Shown here: positions 1 through 11,583 of the stretch, piece by piece
Numbering within the stretch: position 1 is the stretch's first letter
Layout of the letters: every line of letters starts with the position of its first letter
Origin: Stenogyne calaminthoides
Taxonomy: Eukaryota; Streptophyta; Magnoliopsida; Lamiales; Lamiaceae
NCBI GenBank assembly: GCA_037126765.1
Contig: JBBCBC010000022.1
Coordinates: 4,526,001 to 4,590,000, forward strand
DNA: 64,000 bases
Direction of reading: 5' to 3'
Position numbers and translations under genes: made by a program
Notes under the pieces: generated by a model
Told to the model about the DNA's origin: nothing
What the model saw: the letters and a program-made list of their open reading frames with translations, nothing else
Database searches by the model: none

Positions 1-309
1 ATAGATGTAACATGTAGCATGAAACATGCTTTTGCAACAAGACTAATTAAGATAGGCACTAATACACATTTGGGCTTAGATAGCTATGAAAAATAATCTT
101 GGAAAGTCAATTATAACCTCTCCAAGAATAAAATGTGAGAATGGTTTGGATTAGTTGATAAAAAACCGTTGTCCAAGAAATCGACTTGGACAACGGTTTT
201 AACCGCATTATTATACAAGTTGATTTTGAGAGCGGTTTTTTTCAAGTGTCTGTCCAAGATATCTTGGACGGACGGTTTTTAACCGCTCTCCAACATTTTA
301 TTTTTAAAA

Positions 310-466
310 AAAAAATTGATTTTTAGGCACGGACCCACCAAGCATCTCATATATAAGAGACCAAGTCTCCCAATTAATTGAGGCAATTATTCGCTCCCAT
401 GGGGGACCGAACACGGGACCTTGGGTGCCTGAGCGGGGATCAATTCCACTCGGGCGCTTGCTTTTT
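310..466 (-). mobile_element. tRNA-derived SINE-like sequence inside the CACTA element
   Basis: On the minus strand, 458-446 reads AGCGCCCGAGTGG, close to a tRNA box A, and 414-404 reads GTGTTCGGTCC, close to box B. They are 31 bases apart, which fits an RNA polymerase III internal promoter. The minus-strand 3' end runs into an A/T-rich tail near 310. No cloverleaf can be made, so it is not a tRNA gene. Exact ends and target duplication were not found. Confidence 0.45.
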
Positions 467-659
467 TGCGTTTACTTAATGAAATTAATTCTATATGTTC
501 TAAAAAATATTTTTTCTTACAATTTTTTTTAAAATTCTTTATTTCAATTATCTTATTTATTAATTCAAACACATTTTTATATAATAATTTTTTTATATAA
601 ATATAAATTAAAATTAATTAAATTAAATTAAAATTATATTTTTTACTTGTACTTTTTTT

Positions 660-1075
660 TAACTATCTTTCTTTTAAACTTGTAATACTTTTCCTTCTAA
701 ACAATTAATACTTTTCTATCAAAATAAATAATATTTTTCTTTAAACAAGTAATATTTTTCATCTAAACAAAGTAATACTTTTCTTTAAACAAGTTATACC
801 TTTCTATCTAAACAAGTAATATTTTTCTATTTAAACAAGTAATACTTTTCTATCTAAACAAATAATACTTTTCTATTTAAACAAGCAATACTTTTCTATC
901 TAAATAAGTAATATTTTTCTTTAAACAAGTAATACTTTTTCATCTAAACAAGTAATACGTTTCTTTAAACAAGTTATACTTCTATCTAAACAAGTAATAT
1001 TTTTCTATTTAAACAAGTAATACTTTTCTATTTAAACAAGTAATAGTACTTTTCTATTTAAATAAGTAATACTTA
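660..1075. repeat. AT-rich minisatellite, unit about 24-26 bp
   Basis: Variants of AAACAAGTAATACTTTTCTA are repeated head to tail with small changes (TATT for TACT, CTATCT for CTATTT), about 15 copies. The array sits in the middle of the CACTA element and probably expanded by replication slippage. It has no coding content. Confidence 0.85.
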
Positions 1076-1589
1076 GACAAAATTGAATTAATTTATAAGA
1101 ATATTAAATATTATAGGTATTAATTTATAAGAATTAATAGTGATACAGGTTCGTAAGTGTAATATTATGAATTTAATATTATGAACAAGTTTTACATAAG
1201 GGTTTGTGTTAATCTCATTATATAAGACGAATATTAAAAATAAATAACACGAGAATTTAAATAATAAAATATTTGAATTGTACATAAAAAGAATTTACAA
1301 AAAAAAAAACAAAAAATACAAGCTTTACAAAAAAAAAAAAAAATTAATTCACTTGGAGAGCGGTTATGTCCAAAACTTTTGGACAAACGATTCAAAACAT
1401 TTTTCTCAAAATACACTTGACAAATGATTTAATTTTTTTATCTAAGCTTTGATGTTGGACAACGGTTTTTAACCGCTTTTTTTTTTTTTTTTTTAATAGA
1501 ACCGCTCTCCTATGGACCACTTGGAGAGTTATTCAAAAAAAAAGGTTGTCCAAGTGGAGCTCTCCAAACTCAAATGTGTAGTAGTGAGG

Positions 1590-3462
1590 GTTATGCTTTT
1601 TTGAAGTGGGACTATTTATCCTCAGACTTTTCTTGCATTCAGTGCATGCAACGCGTATAAAATGATACCATATGTGCTAGCTTTTATGTGAACAGTGAGA
1701 TAGGGTTAGGGTTATGCTTTTTGAGATGACATGGCCTCCCCTACAACACTCAATTTGAATTTATTTTTTATTTTTTTATATAATGCACACTATTTATATG
1801 TGCACAAATAAGAAACTATATATATAACATAAATTTTTTTTTTTCAACAAATGAGGTCTATGTGTCCATCCCTAAGGGTATGTTTGTTTAGGGACTCACC
1901 CGGATGAATTTAGGACTTTGAAAACCATGTCCTATTATAGTTTGAGATTTAAAATTAGACTTCAAAATTATCTCCTATAAAGTATACTTACACCCTTATT
2001 TTTCACAAAATTCATTACAATCACATCACTACTTTTTCTACTCTCAACACAATATAATAATATTATATCAATTATTATTAAATATTGATTTGACATAAAG
2101 TAAAATCACATTCTATCAAAATCTCAAAACAAACACATATTTTTTACTATTCACCAAGACTTTTAAATCCATAGGATTTCGAAGTCATGACTTCCCCCGC
2201 ACACCTAAATCCCGAAACAAACATATCCTTGCACTTTAGATTCATCACATGCGTCATGCATATTAAAACGAGATTGGGATATATATGTATTGTGTGATTT
2301 TTTTAAACAATGTGCAATAAATAGAATTTTCAACTAGAAATTCTGATTATTTTTTTAGGAAATTGATGGTCACACGACAAGGAATAGATCTTAATGGACA
2401 TGGTCATAGGAGTTGTTAATTATTACAATTGAATATATATATATGGAGCTATCATTACTGTCAGATTAATGGGGAGTCCATCACTATAGCTTCCTAATAA
2501 ATCTTACCTCATTGGTTTAAATTTTGATAAGAAATAGCATGTACGTACATTGAGATGGCTTTATTGGGATAATATGTAGGTGGTCAAGCCATGCATCATA
2601 TATATAATTAGTTCGACTTATGACTATTATTAATATTCTATATCCATCAGTTTTTGGAAAAAATAAGCATATTCTACATCATTTTGCCGACACTTACATG
2701 AAAATTAACTACACCATAGGAGGAATTATTTTGCTAACTACAAGAAAAGAAAATTGTGGATTGTCTTGGGAATATTCCAATATGTTTATGAAATTCTTAA
2801 CGAAAATAATTTCATCCTTAAATAAAAAAGTGTATAATTTGCTTAAATAGACATTTTTATTCATAGCTAAATTTATCTACGAAATGTAATTCGTAGTTAA
2901 ATTTCTAAACTACAAATATACATTGTCAACGGAAATGTAAGTTGCCTAAAGAATTATCTTTTGTACGTAGTTAATTTGTTTGCCGACGGAAATTACAAAT
3001 GTGTAGATAGTTTCTTCGCAGGTAATTTCATAGATTATTTTAAAACTTGGTCGACAAATTGTAGACAATACTCACTTTTTAAGAATCAAATTGTTTTTGT
3101 AAAAAAATTTCCTAGTCATTTGAAAATTTTCATAGGCAATTCTTCATCTTTTTATAATGATATTCTCATCATTCACCTTAAAGTAGCGTTAATTACCAAA
3201 TAATTGATAGACATCAATTTATATGTCCATCATATTATGATGGCAATAAGTGTGTACAATACTTAGCCTTTCAGAAATTATTAGTTGATCATTTTATTAT
3301 GTGCAGGAAAGATATTTTCTCTTAGAACTATAAGAAAACTATTACTAAAAGTACATAAATTATCAAACCATTTAGACGGCTGAGATTGAAAAATATATAT
3401 ATATGCATTTCGTTCTTTTTTACTACGGACAATCGTTAAACAAAAACTGTCATTAATATATA
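1590..3462. other. AT-rich intergenic DNA without a recognisable gene
   Basis: No reading frame here resembles a known protein; the frames at 2620-2850 and 2961-3203 have AT-driven composition. The 2860-3170 part has motifs of the type ACGTAGTTAA and CGACGGAAATT in both orientations, like the interior of the 363 bp CACTA MITE at 8190-8552, so it is probably a decayed CACTA-type element whose ends I cannot fix. Confidence 0.5.
1876..2228. mobile_element. MITE with about 15-21 bp terminal inverted repeats
   Basis: The left end GGGTATGTTTGTTTAGGGA is mirrored at the right end, whose minus strand reads GGATATGTTTGTTTCGGGA. Size (353 bp), AT-rich interior and lack of coding sequence fit a miniature inverted-repeat element. 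I could not find a clean target duplication, so the superfamily is open. Confidence 0.55.
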
Positions 3463-3684
3463 CTCTCTCCGTCTCAATCTTAACCGGTGGATTACTTTAA
3501 AATCATTTTTTAAGAATTAAAAATAATAAAGTGATAAAGTATGGGGTAGAAAGAGTTAGTATTTATTAATATTTTATATGATAAAGTGATAAAAGGTAGT
3601 TGGGGTAGAAAAAGTTATTTAATATGCAGTTAAGATTGGGCGCCTTAAATGGAAAGAATGCAATTAAAATTGAAACGGATGGAG
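3463..3684. mobile_element. Stowaway-type MITE (Tc1/mariner)
   Basis: It starts CTCTCTCCGTCTCAATCTTA, ends with the complement of the same Stowaway consensus (GAAACGGATGGAG), and is flanked by TA on both sides (3461-3462 and 3685-3686). At 222 bp with no coding sequence, it fits the plant Stowaway family. Confidence 0.85.
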
Positions 3685-3981
3685 TATCATATTGCCTCGT
3701 GCATGACTGGTTGCACAGTCAACAATAAAATCAATTAGACCCTAACTCATTCAAAACATACAACACAACCAAAAGAAAAGGGAAATGAAAAAGGAAGAAA
3801 AAAATTGGAAAAATCAAAGAAAATCTCACAGCGGGAAAAAAGCTCCACAATGGAGAAGAAATCACAATAAATGTGGTTAATGTCACACCTAGAAACCTTG
3901 AGCAGAGAGGGAAAAATAAAAAATAGAAAATAAAATAATCAAACGACTCAATCCACCAATCGACTATAATATTTAAAAGAA

Positions 3982-4410
3982 TGAATTTTATCAATTCAGG
4001 GCCTGAAAGATAGAAAACTATCAATCGAGGACATGAAAGATAGAAACTATCAATTCGAGGCTTATAAATTTTAAGACCATGTTTGGCACTAAAACCCTAA
4101 ACCCTGAACATTAAACCCTAAACCCTAAACGATGAACATTAAACCTCGAACCATGAACCCTAAACCCCCTGAACCGTAAATCTTGAACCGTAAACCCTAA
4201 AAAAAATAAAAAAAAATATGAAATAAGGATATGAAATATAAGTGTCAAACATGGCCTTAAAATGTGTGAACCTTAAATTGATAGTTTTTATCTTTCAGAC
4301 CCTGGATCGATAGTTTTCTATCTTCCAGGCCTTGAATCGATAGGAAAAATCTTTAAGGCCTTAAATTGATAGTTTTGTCATCTTTCAAGCCCTGGATTGA
4401 CAATTTTCCT
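3982..4410. mobile_element. Mutator-like fold-back element with telomere-like core (copy 1)
   Basis: Both arms are built from variants of CAGGGCCTGAAAGATAG and ACTATCAAT in opposite orientation, so the element would fold on itself. The right arm is about 190 bp; the left arm is shorter and has probably lost a segment. TTAAAAGAA is present directly on both sides (3973-3981 and 4411-4419), a perfect 9 bp target duplication as made by Mutator-like transposases. Between the arms lies degenerate AAACCCT sequence. There is no coding capacity. Copy 2 of the family lies at 24223-38803, interrupted by element C. Confidence 0.8.
4092..4200. repeat. Degenerate telomere-like AAACCCT repeats inside the fold-back element
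   Basis: About 14 heptamer-like units are seen: perfect AAACCCT mixed with variants such as GAACATT, GAACCGT and AAATCTT. The perfect units match the plant telomere repeat. The position inside a transposon core means the tract need not mark an old chromosome end. Confidence 0.85.
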
Positions 4411-4700
4411 TAAAAGAACTATATCTCATCTAAAAGTTCGAACTTCGAACTTGTAAAAAGGTGAAGAATTAATTTATTTATTTAATTTTCCTAATGCTTT
4501 ACTTCACTTGTATATTTAATTCTCTTACTTCATCATTGAGAGGAAGCCCATCAAGTGGTTACTTTAATATGGGTGGAGTTGCTTTCAACGGAAATTCAAC
4601 TCAAGGCGTGATTATGAGTCTAAAAGCTCTGATACCATAAAAGAATTTTAATTTCACACCTATAAGTTCGTACTTTTAGATGAGACATATTTCTTTCAAG
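4411..4700 (-). mobile_element. Decayed TRIM-like retroelement remnant
   Basis: The left part (ATCTCATCTAAAAGTTCGAA, then an AATTTATTTATTTAATTTTCC tract) resembles the short LTR of the intact TRIM at 50629-50983. GCTCTGATACCA at 4626-4637 is a minus-strand primer binding site for initiator methionine tRNA. To its right the LTR-like words appear inverted (GTACTTTTAGATGAGACAT), so this copy is rearranged. The Mutator-like element at 3982-4410 sits exactly at its left edge. Confidence 0.4.
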
Positions 4701-6848
4701 CAAGTTTCTATCAGCGGGGTTAATTAATAGATAAAGTCATGACTTTATTTCGAGTTTTCAAAGATGACCTAATGTGTACAAATTAAATTATAAAAATCGA
4801 GTTGAACTCTTTCAGATCTAAAAGCTTATCAATTTTGGACAGGTTTCATGCATCTTCTTTATCCTAATTATCACAACTGATCATATCATGTTTTGTTTGC
4901 CAATGGTTTGCTCCTTTAATACTATGCAGAAGTGTAATTGTGCCCATGTATTAGAGAAAATGTCAACAAATTTTTGACATGTTGGTTTTTGTTGCTTTTT
5001 TCTAAGATGAAATTTTCATGCAAAATCATAATTGTGTCCCCTAATTTTAATCCAAAACCAAATATGTGTCGATTTTTAAGTTGAGGGTTTGTACGAGGAA
5101 TGAACAACTTTAAGACCCCTTTATTAAAGATAAGACACGATTCAATTTTTTCTCATATCCGCTATTTCTCTCGTTGCGAAAATGATTTTTTAATAGAGAT
5201 GGAAAATTTATGTAAATAAACTGTTTCAATTTCAATGGATATGAAAATAAAGAATATATGTGTGCGATCACTATTACATACTAACTTGACTCTCATAACT
5301 AGGTCAACTAGAAAACATCATTCAACAATACTGAATGCATATCTCCTCAGTGTTTTAGGTTCACCGTGTAATTCAAGTTATTTTTTTAAATATACAATTT
5401 ATTTATATTAAAATATTCAACTTATGTTATTGAATTTGTTTGCATTAACAAGTTACACATTATAATAAAAATAATATATGTCTAATGCACTTGAATTGCA
5501 AGGTGCACATACTGCATATATCTTTTTTTTTATCAAATGTTAATTGTTATAAAAAAAAATAGTTGTTATATATTATAGCACATTCAATAATTATTATTTT
5601 AAAATCTCATAAAGCCTATGAACTTGTTTATAGTATATAGTGTTTACATATTTAATTATATGAGTAGATTTTTAGTGAAATTTATTCATAGTATAAAATT
5701 TATAACATTACATTTATATATTAATACTATAACATTTATGAACTGATGTCACTACACTTATAAACTGAAATTATAACATTAAATGTTATATGTATTAATT
5801 TATAAAAATAGCAGTATCAATTTATAAATAACTGTAATAGTATCAATTTCGTAGTATTAACAAATTTGTAGGAGAGTTTTGACATGGTGCTTGATGGTGA
5901 GTTTTTTATGAGCGCAATGCATAATAAATTACTTGTACTATATATATATGCTTCGATTCTCTTGTTTCATTTTTCGTATTATATTGGTGTTTCACCTTAC
6001 TGGATTTATAACACATAAACTTAATATATGATGGTTTGTTGGATATTTTTTATTATTCCACATATTATAAATCTATATTATAAAATATAAAATGAAACAT
6101 CATTTATGAAACATGTGATCTCGATTCCACTATATATGTGTTTGTGTGGGCGAATACTGTGTGATAATTTATAGTAAAATAATATGCATGATTGTTTACT
6201 CCATTTGCAACATAATAAAGTTTGAAGTAGAAACCCTTTCAAAAAAAAAAAAAGTTCGAAGTAGAAACTAAAGCTATAAATGAAAATAACTGAAAACCTG
6301 CATTCAATAGTGACGTATTAATCATCCAATAAAACAAGCAAACAATTGATCAATACTATAAATTAATTACATTCACATGGTATATATATTGCCCTTATAT
6401 AATTACTATAGCGGAGCAATGACAATTATCAACTGATCAATTTTAAACTAAAAATATACTCTGAACATAATCCATATATGATATATCATCAAATTTAATA
6501 ATATCATCAACCAGTAATGGACAAAATAAAATTTAGAATAACCATTAACATAAAGTTTCTTGTTAGTTACCAATCTATAATTTTTAAAATCCAAATTTGA
6601 AACCATAATAAAATTTAAAAAATAGATATTGGGAAGGTAGCAGCAATGACAAATCGAAACGTGGCCCATAAAGGAAATAAAACCCAGTGATGGGATGTCG
6701 ACACGCGTCCATCCGAACCCCACTCACATCATTTTACTCAGATTGATTGATGGGATCAACCATAGCAAATTAGCAATGGAATACTAGGTTCCAACAAATC
6801 TTCGCCAAAAATTCAAAATTTATAATAATAAAATATGTATATATCCAA
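4701..6848. other. AT-rich intergenic DNA, nothing recognised
   Basis: No frame with the composition of a protein gene, no RNA gene and no clear transposon end was seen on either strand. The reading frames at 4922-5107 (minus) and 6448-6723 (minus) have no recognisable domain and are probably chance. Confidence 0.6.
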
Positions 6849-7154
6849 AGAGCTCGTTTTATGATGTGGAATGAGATATAAAATCATGTGATACTTTTTA
6901 ATTGTCCATGTGATATATTTGATTTTTTTAATTGTTCATGTGATATATTATAAATACCACTTAGAAGAGATAATGTTTGGTATTATAAATACCACATAGG
7001 AGGTGGTATGTACAATCATGTAAAAATAGGAAAAGAAAATGCGAACTTTCGGGCCAAAAGGAAAAGTCATCAAGTACACCAAACATTTAAAAAGGTAGGA
7101 TATAATTTGTTTTTTTCTTTTTTTCTTTCTTTTCCCACATAATAAACGGGCTCT
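6849..7154. mobile_element. MITE with about 20 bp terminal inverted repeats
   Basis: The left end AGAGCTCGTTTTATGATGTG matches the minus-strand reading of the right end, AGAGCCCGTTTATTATGTG, apart from two substitutions and one gap. The 306 bp interior is AT-rich and non-coding. No convincing target duplication was found, so the superfamily is not assigned. Confidence 0.5.
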
Positions 7155-7178
7155 AATAGTATTTCATAGGATTTTATA

Positions 7179-7329
7179 CTCCCTCCGTTCCAATCTTAAG
7201 AAAAAATTTACTGTAGATATAAAAATTAAGAAATAATGATAAAGTGAATATTTTCATTTTAGAAAATGTTACATTAAAATTGAAACAAATAAAATGGAAA
7301 GAGTTACATTAAAATTGAGACGGGGAGAG
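7179..7329. mobile_element. Stowaway-type MITE, short copy
   Basis: CTCCCTCCGTTCCAATCTTA at the left end and GAGACGGGGAGAG at the right end are inverted Stowaway termini. TA flanks both sides (7177-7178 and 7330-7331). At 151 bp it is the shortest of the group here. Confidence 0.8.
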
Positions 7330-7394
7330 TATTATTATGTTTGAGATAAAAATTTGTGTGACATCCGCGTTCACGATGAACTCGATTTATTTAA

Positions 7395-7848
7395 TATCAC
7401 TGGTGTGTAAAAACTATTATTGTTATGGATAAAAAATACTACAGTTATACACTATTTAAAAAATAATTTATATTTTTAAATAGTAAAATTTTTATACGTT
7501 CATGTATAGATTTATAATATTTCCATTTCCTTTCTTTTTTAAATAAATCGCAACACATTTAAATATGTAACATAAATATTAGAAAGAGGTGTTATTTTCC
7601 TTGAGACAAATTCTAACGTGAGATTGTATACTACCACTCGACTTATGAGACGCGTATAAGTTGGTATCATGTCCATTAGATGCACTGTTCATTTTATAGC
7701 GTATTTTTATTAAAATGTAATTTGTTGTACTGAAGTATGCAATTTGTTTAAATTGAATTATGCAATTTATTTTTTATATTAATAGTTGCATAATTCAGTG
7801 TAAATAAATTGTATATTTTTAAACAATAAATTGCATTGTTCTAAAATA
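7395..7848. repeat. Dispersed AT-rich repeat, also present near 57810-58620
   Basis: Two blocks occur in the same order in both places. The first starts near CTATTATTGTTATG and ends with GTTCATGTATAG; the second has TGCAATTTGTTTA and TTAATAGTTGCATA. The spacing between blocks differs. This suggests two copies of one unnamed element, or an old segmental copy. No coding sequence is visible. Confidence 0.4.
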
Positions 7849-7850
7849 TA

Positions 7851-8123
7851 CTTCCTCCGTCCCATTCTTTAAGCAAAACTTTTTTTTTTTTTTGTCCCAA
7901 TCTTTAAGCAAAACTTCCTAAAATAGAAATACACTTTATAAATTTATCACATAAAATACTAATAAACAACTCTTTCTACTCTCACCTACCCATCATTTTA
8001 TCACATAAAATACTAATAAACAACCCTTTCTACCCCCAATATTTTATCATTTTATCACTTTATCACTATTTTCACAAATCCTTATGAACAATCACATTTG
8101 CTTAAAGAATGAGACGGAGTGAG
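7851..8123. mobile_element. Stowaway-type MITE
   Basis: Starts CTTCCTCCGTCCCATTCTTT and ends with the complement GAGACGGAGTGAG, flanked by TA at 7849-7850 and 8124-8125. The arms continue with the matching pair TTTAAGCAAAAC and GCTTAAAGAATG, so the ends form a hairpin. No coding sequence. Confidence 0.85.
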
Positions 8124-8189
8124 TACTATGAATTTTATAGTTCATCTGATAAATACAAAACTTAGTCTATATTAAATGTACTTTACTTA

Positions 8190-8552
8190 CACTATAAGAA
8201 AATGAAGAATAGTCTATGAAAATTTTCAAATGCCTACAAAATTTTCCTACAAAAATAATTTGATCCTTAAAAAGTGACGATTATCTACGATTTGCCTACC
8301 AACATTTAGAATACTCTTTGAAAAAAAATATCTACGCAAATAATTTTCTAGACAAATAAATTACGTACGATCAATCTATCTATACATTTGTAATTTTCGT
8401 AAGCATAATTTTTCTACATAAATAATTTTCTATAGGTAAACCATAGGCAAACCTTATGATTCAAGGATGAAATTATGTTAGTTAAAAATTTTATAGGCAT
8501 GTTGAAAAAATATTGAAAAATTTCGTAGACAACACACTATTTTTTTGTACTG
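8190..8552. mobile_element. CACTA-type MITE, 363 bp
   Basis: The left end reads CACTATAAGAAAATGAAG, close to the common plant CACTA terminus; the right end read on the minus strand is CAGTACAAAAAAATAGTG. A 3 bp TTA is present outside both ends (8187-8189 and 8553-8555), as expected of CACTA elements. The interior has short motifs (CTACGAAA, GTAGGCAAA types) in both orientations and no reading frame. Confidence 0.75.
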
Positions 8553-9071
8553 TTACCTATCTTGAGATTCCTTTAAAAAAAATCTAGCTATTTGATGAAA
8601 TTTGATTCAGCTAACATGCACCGTCTCACAAAATTGTGTCAGCGATTTGAAACGTTTTGTATTATTTTTTAAAAATAAAATATAATTATTAGAAATAAGA
8701 AATGTTGAAATATAGGCATAGTATTTTTATAATGTCAAATTATGGCCTTTTGAAGGGATAATGGGAAATTATTGCCACTGCTTTATTGGAAAACAGGTTG
8801 GTGCATTATTAAAATCATGCCTTTTGCGAATCATGTCAAACTTAATTTTTTTAATTTTGATGTTTTGATATATAATTCTAATTCTATTATTATAAATCAA
8901 TAGGACTTCCAATATTTTTCCCCATGCTGTTAACGTATAATGTTAATTTAGGAGACATATAGACAAAAAAAAAAGTTTTATTTTTTATATTTTCTCGAAA
9001 AGAAAAGGGCTTTTGTTGCATTTAAAAAGATAAAGTTCTTACATTTCTTCTTGATCTGTACGTAGTTAATA

Positions 9072-9299
9072 CTCCTTTCGTCCTAAAAGAAGTAACACAG
9101 TTGACTTTTACACACGTTTTTATGAGCGAGTCCGTATTAGTAATTGAAATGATAAAGTGGCTTTTAAGGAGTGACATGATAGATGAGGGACTTATATTCC
9201 TCCTTAAAAATTACTTTATCATTTCAATTACTAATATAAACTCACTTGCAAAAATACGTGTGAAAATCAACTATGCTAAATTTTCTGGAATTGAGGTAG
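9072..9299. mobile_element. Stowaway-type MITE forming a near-complete hairpin
   Basis: Begins CTCCTTTCGTCC after TA (9070-9071) and ends GGAATTGAGGTAG before TA (9300-9301). The arms remain complementary far inwards (for example GTAATTGAAATGATAAAGT against ACTTTATCATTTCAATTAC), so a transcript would fold into a long stem and could feed small-RNA production. The open frame across it is a by-product of the palindrome, not a gene. Confidence 0.8.
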
Positions 9300-9301
9300 T
9301 A

Positions 9302-10286
9302 GTTAAATTTATTATTGTATGTTTAATCAGCTCATAGCGAATTTAGAAGGGGAAAGCTGTACCCCCAAATTAAAAAAATTCAATAATTATTTTATGTAAA
9401 AAAAGAGAAAAAAAATTATGTATCTTCAAAATAATAGAACAAGTCACTAATTAACTCAAAATATTTTATTTAATATTTTCTATATCCTCAAATCTAAAAT
9501 CCTAGATCCGCCAGCCTCATGCCGATAGATTTTCATGATCTTAAATTTTAAAAGCCATATTAACAGTAGATCACCGGGGAAATTTTGCATAAAATACAAT
9601 ATAAATTTAATTTGTTTTTCCACAGTAACATTCAAATCCATTTTATGAATAAAAATCAAAATCAGGACAACTATTTGTAGAACATGGTCAATCAAAATCA
9701 GGACGAATTAAATATTATGTTATAAATCTGAAATGTGCATATCATTAAGTCTCCCTAAACATTTTACTAAGTAATCAAACAAACAAGAATCACAAAATTT
9801 TCCAGCAATAACGTTGAGCTTGTGCTAAGCGAAAAAATTCTCAAGTCCTAAGTCTCTATCTAAAAGTATATTTTCTCCTTAAGCATACAGAGAATCTATC
9901 CTTAGCTAATGGCTAAAACATAGTATAAGAAAATTCTCAACAGTTGAAATCATATCCAAATCCTATCTTGTGAATGTTTGAGAGTTAAGTGTAGTTTGAA
10001 GAAATGCTAGTAAAATTGAATTGGACTCTATAGAAAGTTGATATTGCAAGAGGACCGAATCTCCTTTAACATGTGTCCCTTCACATTCTAAATCAAGATT
10101 TTTATGATATTGAAATTATATCAGTTTGTCTGTGAAAAGTGAATAGAGAAATTTAATCTTCGAACTACTATAATTACGTGTGCGCTTCTACATTTTTATA
10201 TATTTAATTATCATCTTATATATCTTTATAAATAAAACATACAAAACAATTTAATTAACTATACATTAAGTTAGTTGGTCCTTGCA
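9302..10286. other. AT-rich intergenic DNA, nothing recognised
   Basis: The only long frame (9480-9695, minus) has no domain. The piece around 9340-9530 (CCCCCAAATT, then ATCCTAGATCCGCC) looks like a worn transposon scar, but I cannot fix ends or family. Confidence 0.5.
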
Positions 10287-10295
10287 TTAAGAAAA

Positions 10296-11260
10296 GAGTC
10301 ACTAAATACACCCCAAAATCCTTTAAACGCACCCCATAATTTTTAAAACAAAAATAGATATATATAAAATGACTAAGTTACCCTATATAAGTATGAGATA
10401 CTATTTTGTCTTTTTTTTAAGTTTTATTTATTTTGATTTTAGTCCTCTAAGTTTTTTTTCACTTTAAAATTGATTCTTTACTTTTTGTAAGTTTAGTTTT
10501 TTAAAATTATTAAACGTGGAAAAAAAAATTTTGAAAAAAATAATAAAACAGTAACAATATCATTAAAATGGACTAAATAAAAAAATAAAATAGCAAAAAT
10601 TTTAAAAAAATCTGAAAAAAATATAATAAAATTTTGTAAAATATTATTAAATCTTCAAAATAAGTAAATTAAGAAAAAATCAAAAACCAATTAAAACTAA
10701 ATAAAATATTAAAAAATAAAATAAAACTTCAAAATCAATTTAATTAAAATGGTTTTTTCAGAATTTATTTAGTTTTACTGATTTTTTTAATCTTAATTAT
10801 TTTTTAGATTTTTTTTTTATAAATATTTTACAGATTTCATTTAATTTTTTCATTTTTTTTTTTTTTAAAAAAATTTAGTTTACTTTTTAATGTTTATTTT
10901 GTATTTAGCTTTTTTATGATTTTGAAGATTTTTTTTCTAATTAAGTTTTTGAATTTATTTATTTTTGAAATAATTTAGTTGATTTTTTTGTAATATATTT
11001 CTGATTTTATATAAAATTTTAAGATTGTTTTCATAAAAAAATTAATGAATACAAAAGAATCAAATGATCTTTTTAGAAGAGAAATGTTCATGAGAAAAAG
11101 GAAAGGTAGGAAAGTGTTATTTTTATATTTTGATAGAAGAAGGATATAATAGGAAAAAAATGGGGTATGCTTAGTAATGCATGTCAATTTTAAATTTTAT
11201 TGGGGTGTGCTTAACAAATGGGGTGTGTTTAGAGGATTTTGGGGTGTTTTAGTGGCACTC
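10296..11260. mobile_element. Mutator-like non-autonomous element, 965 bp
   Basis: The left end GAGTCACTAAATACACCCC and the minus-strand right end GAGTGCCACTAAAACACCCC are followed by matching sequence (AAAATCCTTTAAACGCACCCC-like), giving terminal inverted repeats of about 40 bp. TTAAGAAAA is repeated on both sides (10287-10295 and 11261-11269), a perfect 9 bp duplication typical of Mutator-like elements. The interior is extremely AT-rich, partly palindromic, and codes for nothing recognisable. Confidence 0.75.
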
Positions 11261-11269
11261 TTAAGAAAA

Positions 11270-11583
11270 TTAGCAAATATCATTTTCGAATAGTTTTTTA
11301 TAATTAAAATAAAACTAAATTCTTATCAAACAAAACTATAAACTTAGAGCTTTCACATTTCTGCACAAGTTCTGATTATGATCGTTCAAGAGATAATCTA
11401 AGTCTTAACTGTTAGTAGAATTGTTATTAAACGTTGCACAAAAACCATTTATTTGCCCCCATAATATTTTTAACTTTTTTTTATTATTATTATATATAAA
11501 TATATATATATATATATATTTATATATTAATATAATGTATTTTGGGTCAAGTATATATAGGCTACTCTGGTAACTGGTTTCTC
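11270..11583. other. AT-rich spacer with a TA microsatellite
   Basis: Contains a TA-rich simple repeat at about 11490-11540 and no gene. It lies between the Mutator-like element and the 3' end of LINE E. Confidence 0.6.

Larger units (their letters stand above)
57..1586. mobile_element. Non-autonomous CACTA DNA transposon
   Basis: The left end reads CACTAATACACATTTGGG and the right end, read on the minus strand, CACTACTACACATTTGAG: 16 of 18 positions agree and both start with the CACTA signature. The 3 bp AGG lies directly outside each end (54-56 and 1587-1589), the target duplication size of this superfamily. Subterminal regions are full of short inverted motifs related to TTGGACAACGG and GGAGAGCGGTT (about 160-290 and 1355-1560), the kind of repeats CACTA transposases bind. 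No transposase reading frame is present, so it would depend on an autonomous relative. The short open frames inside are AT-rich noise. Confidence 0.8.

Noticed and set aside
404..458. A tRNA gene on the minus strand
   Set aside because: Box A and B are recognisable, but no acceptor stem or anticodon arm can be formed; a SINE is more likely.
4092..4200. Former chromosome end (true interstitial telomere)
   Set aside because: The tract lies in the core of a transposon with a 9 bp target duplication, and a second copy exists at 24394.
9101..9337. 78-codon frame
   Set aside because: It is read straight through the hairpin of a Stowaway MITE.
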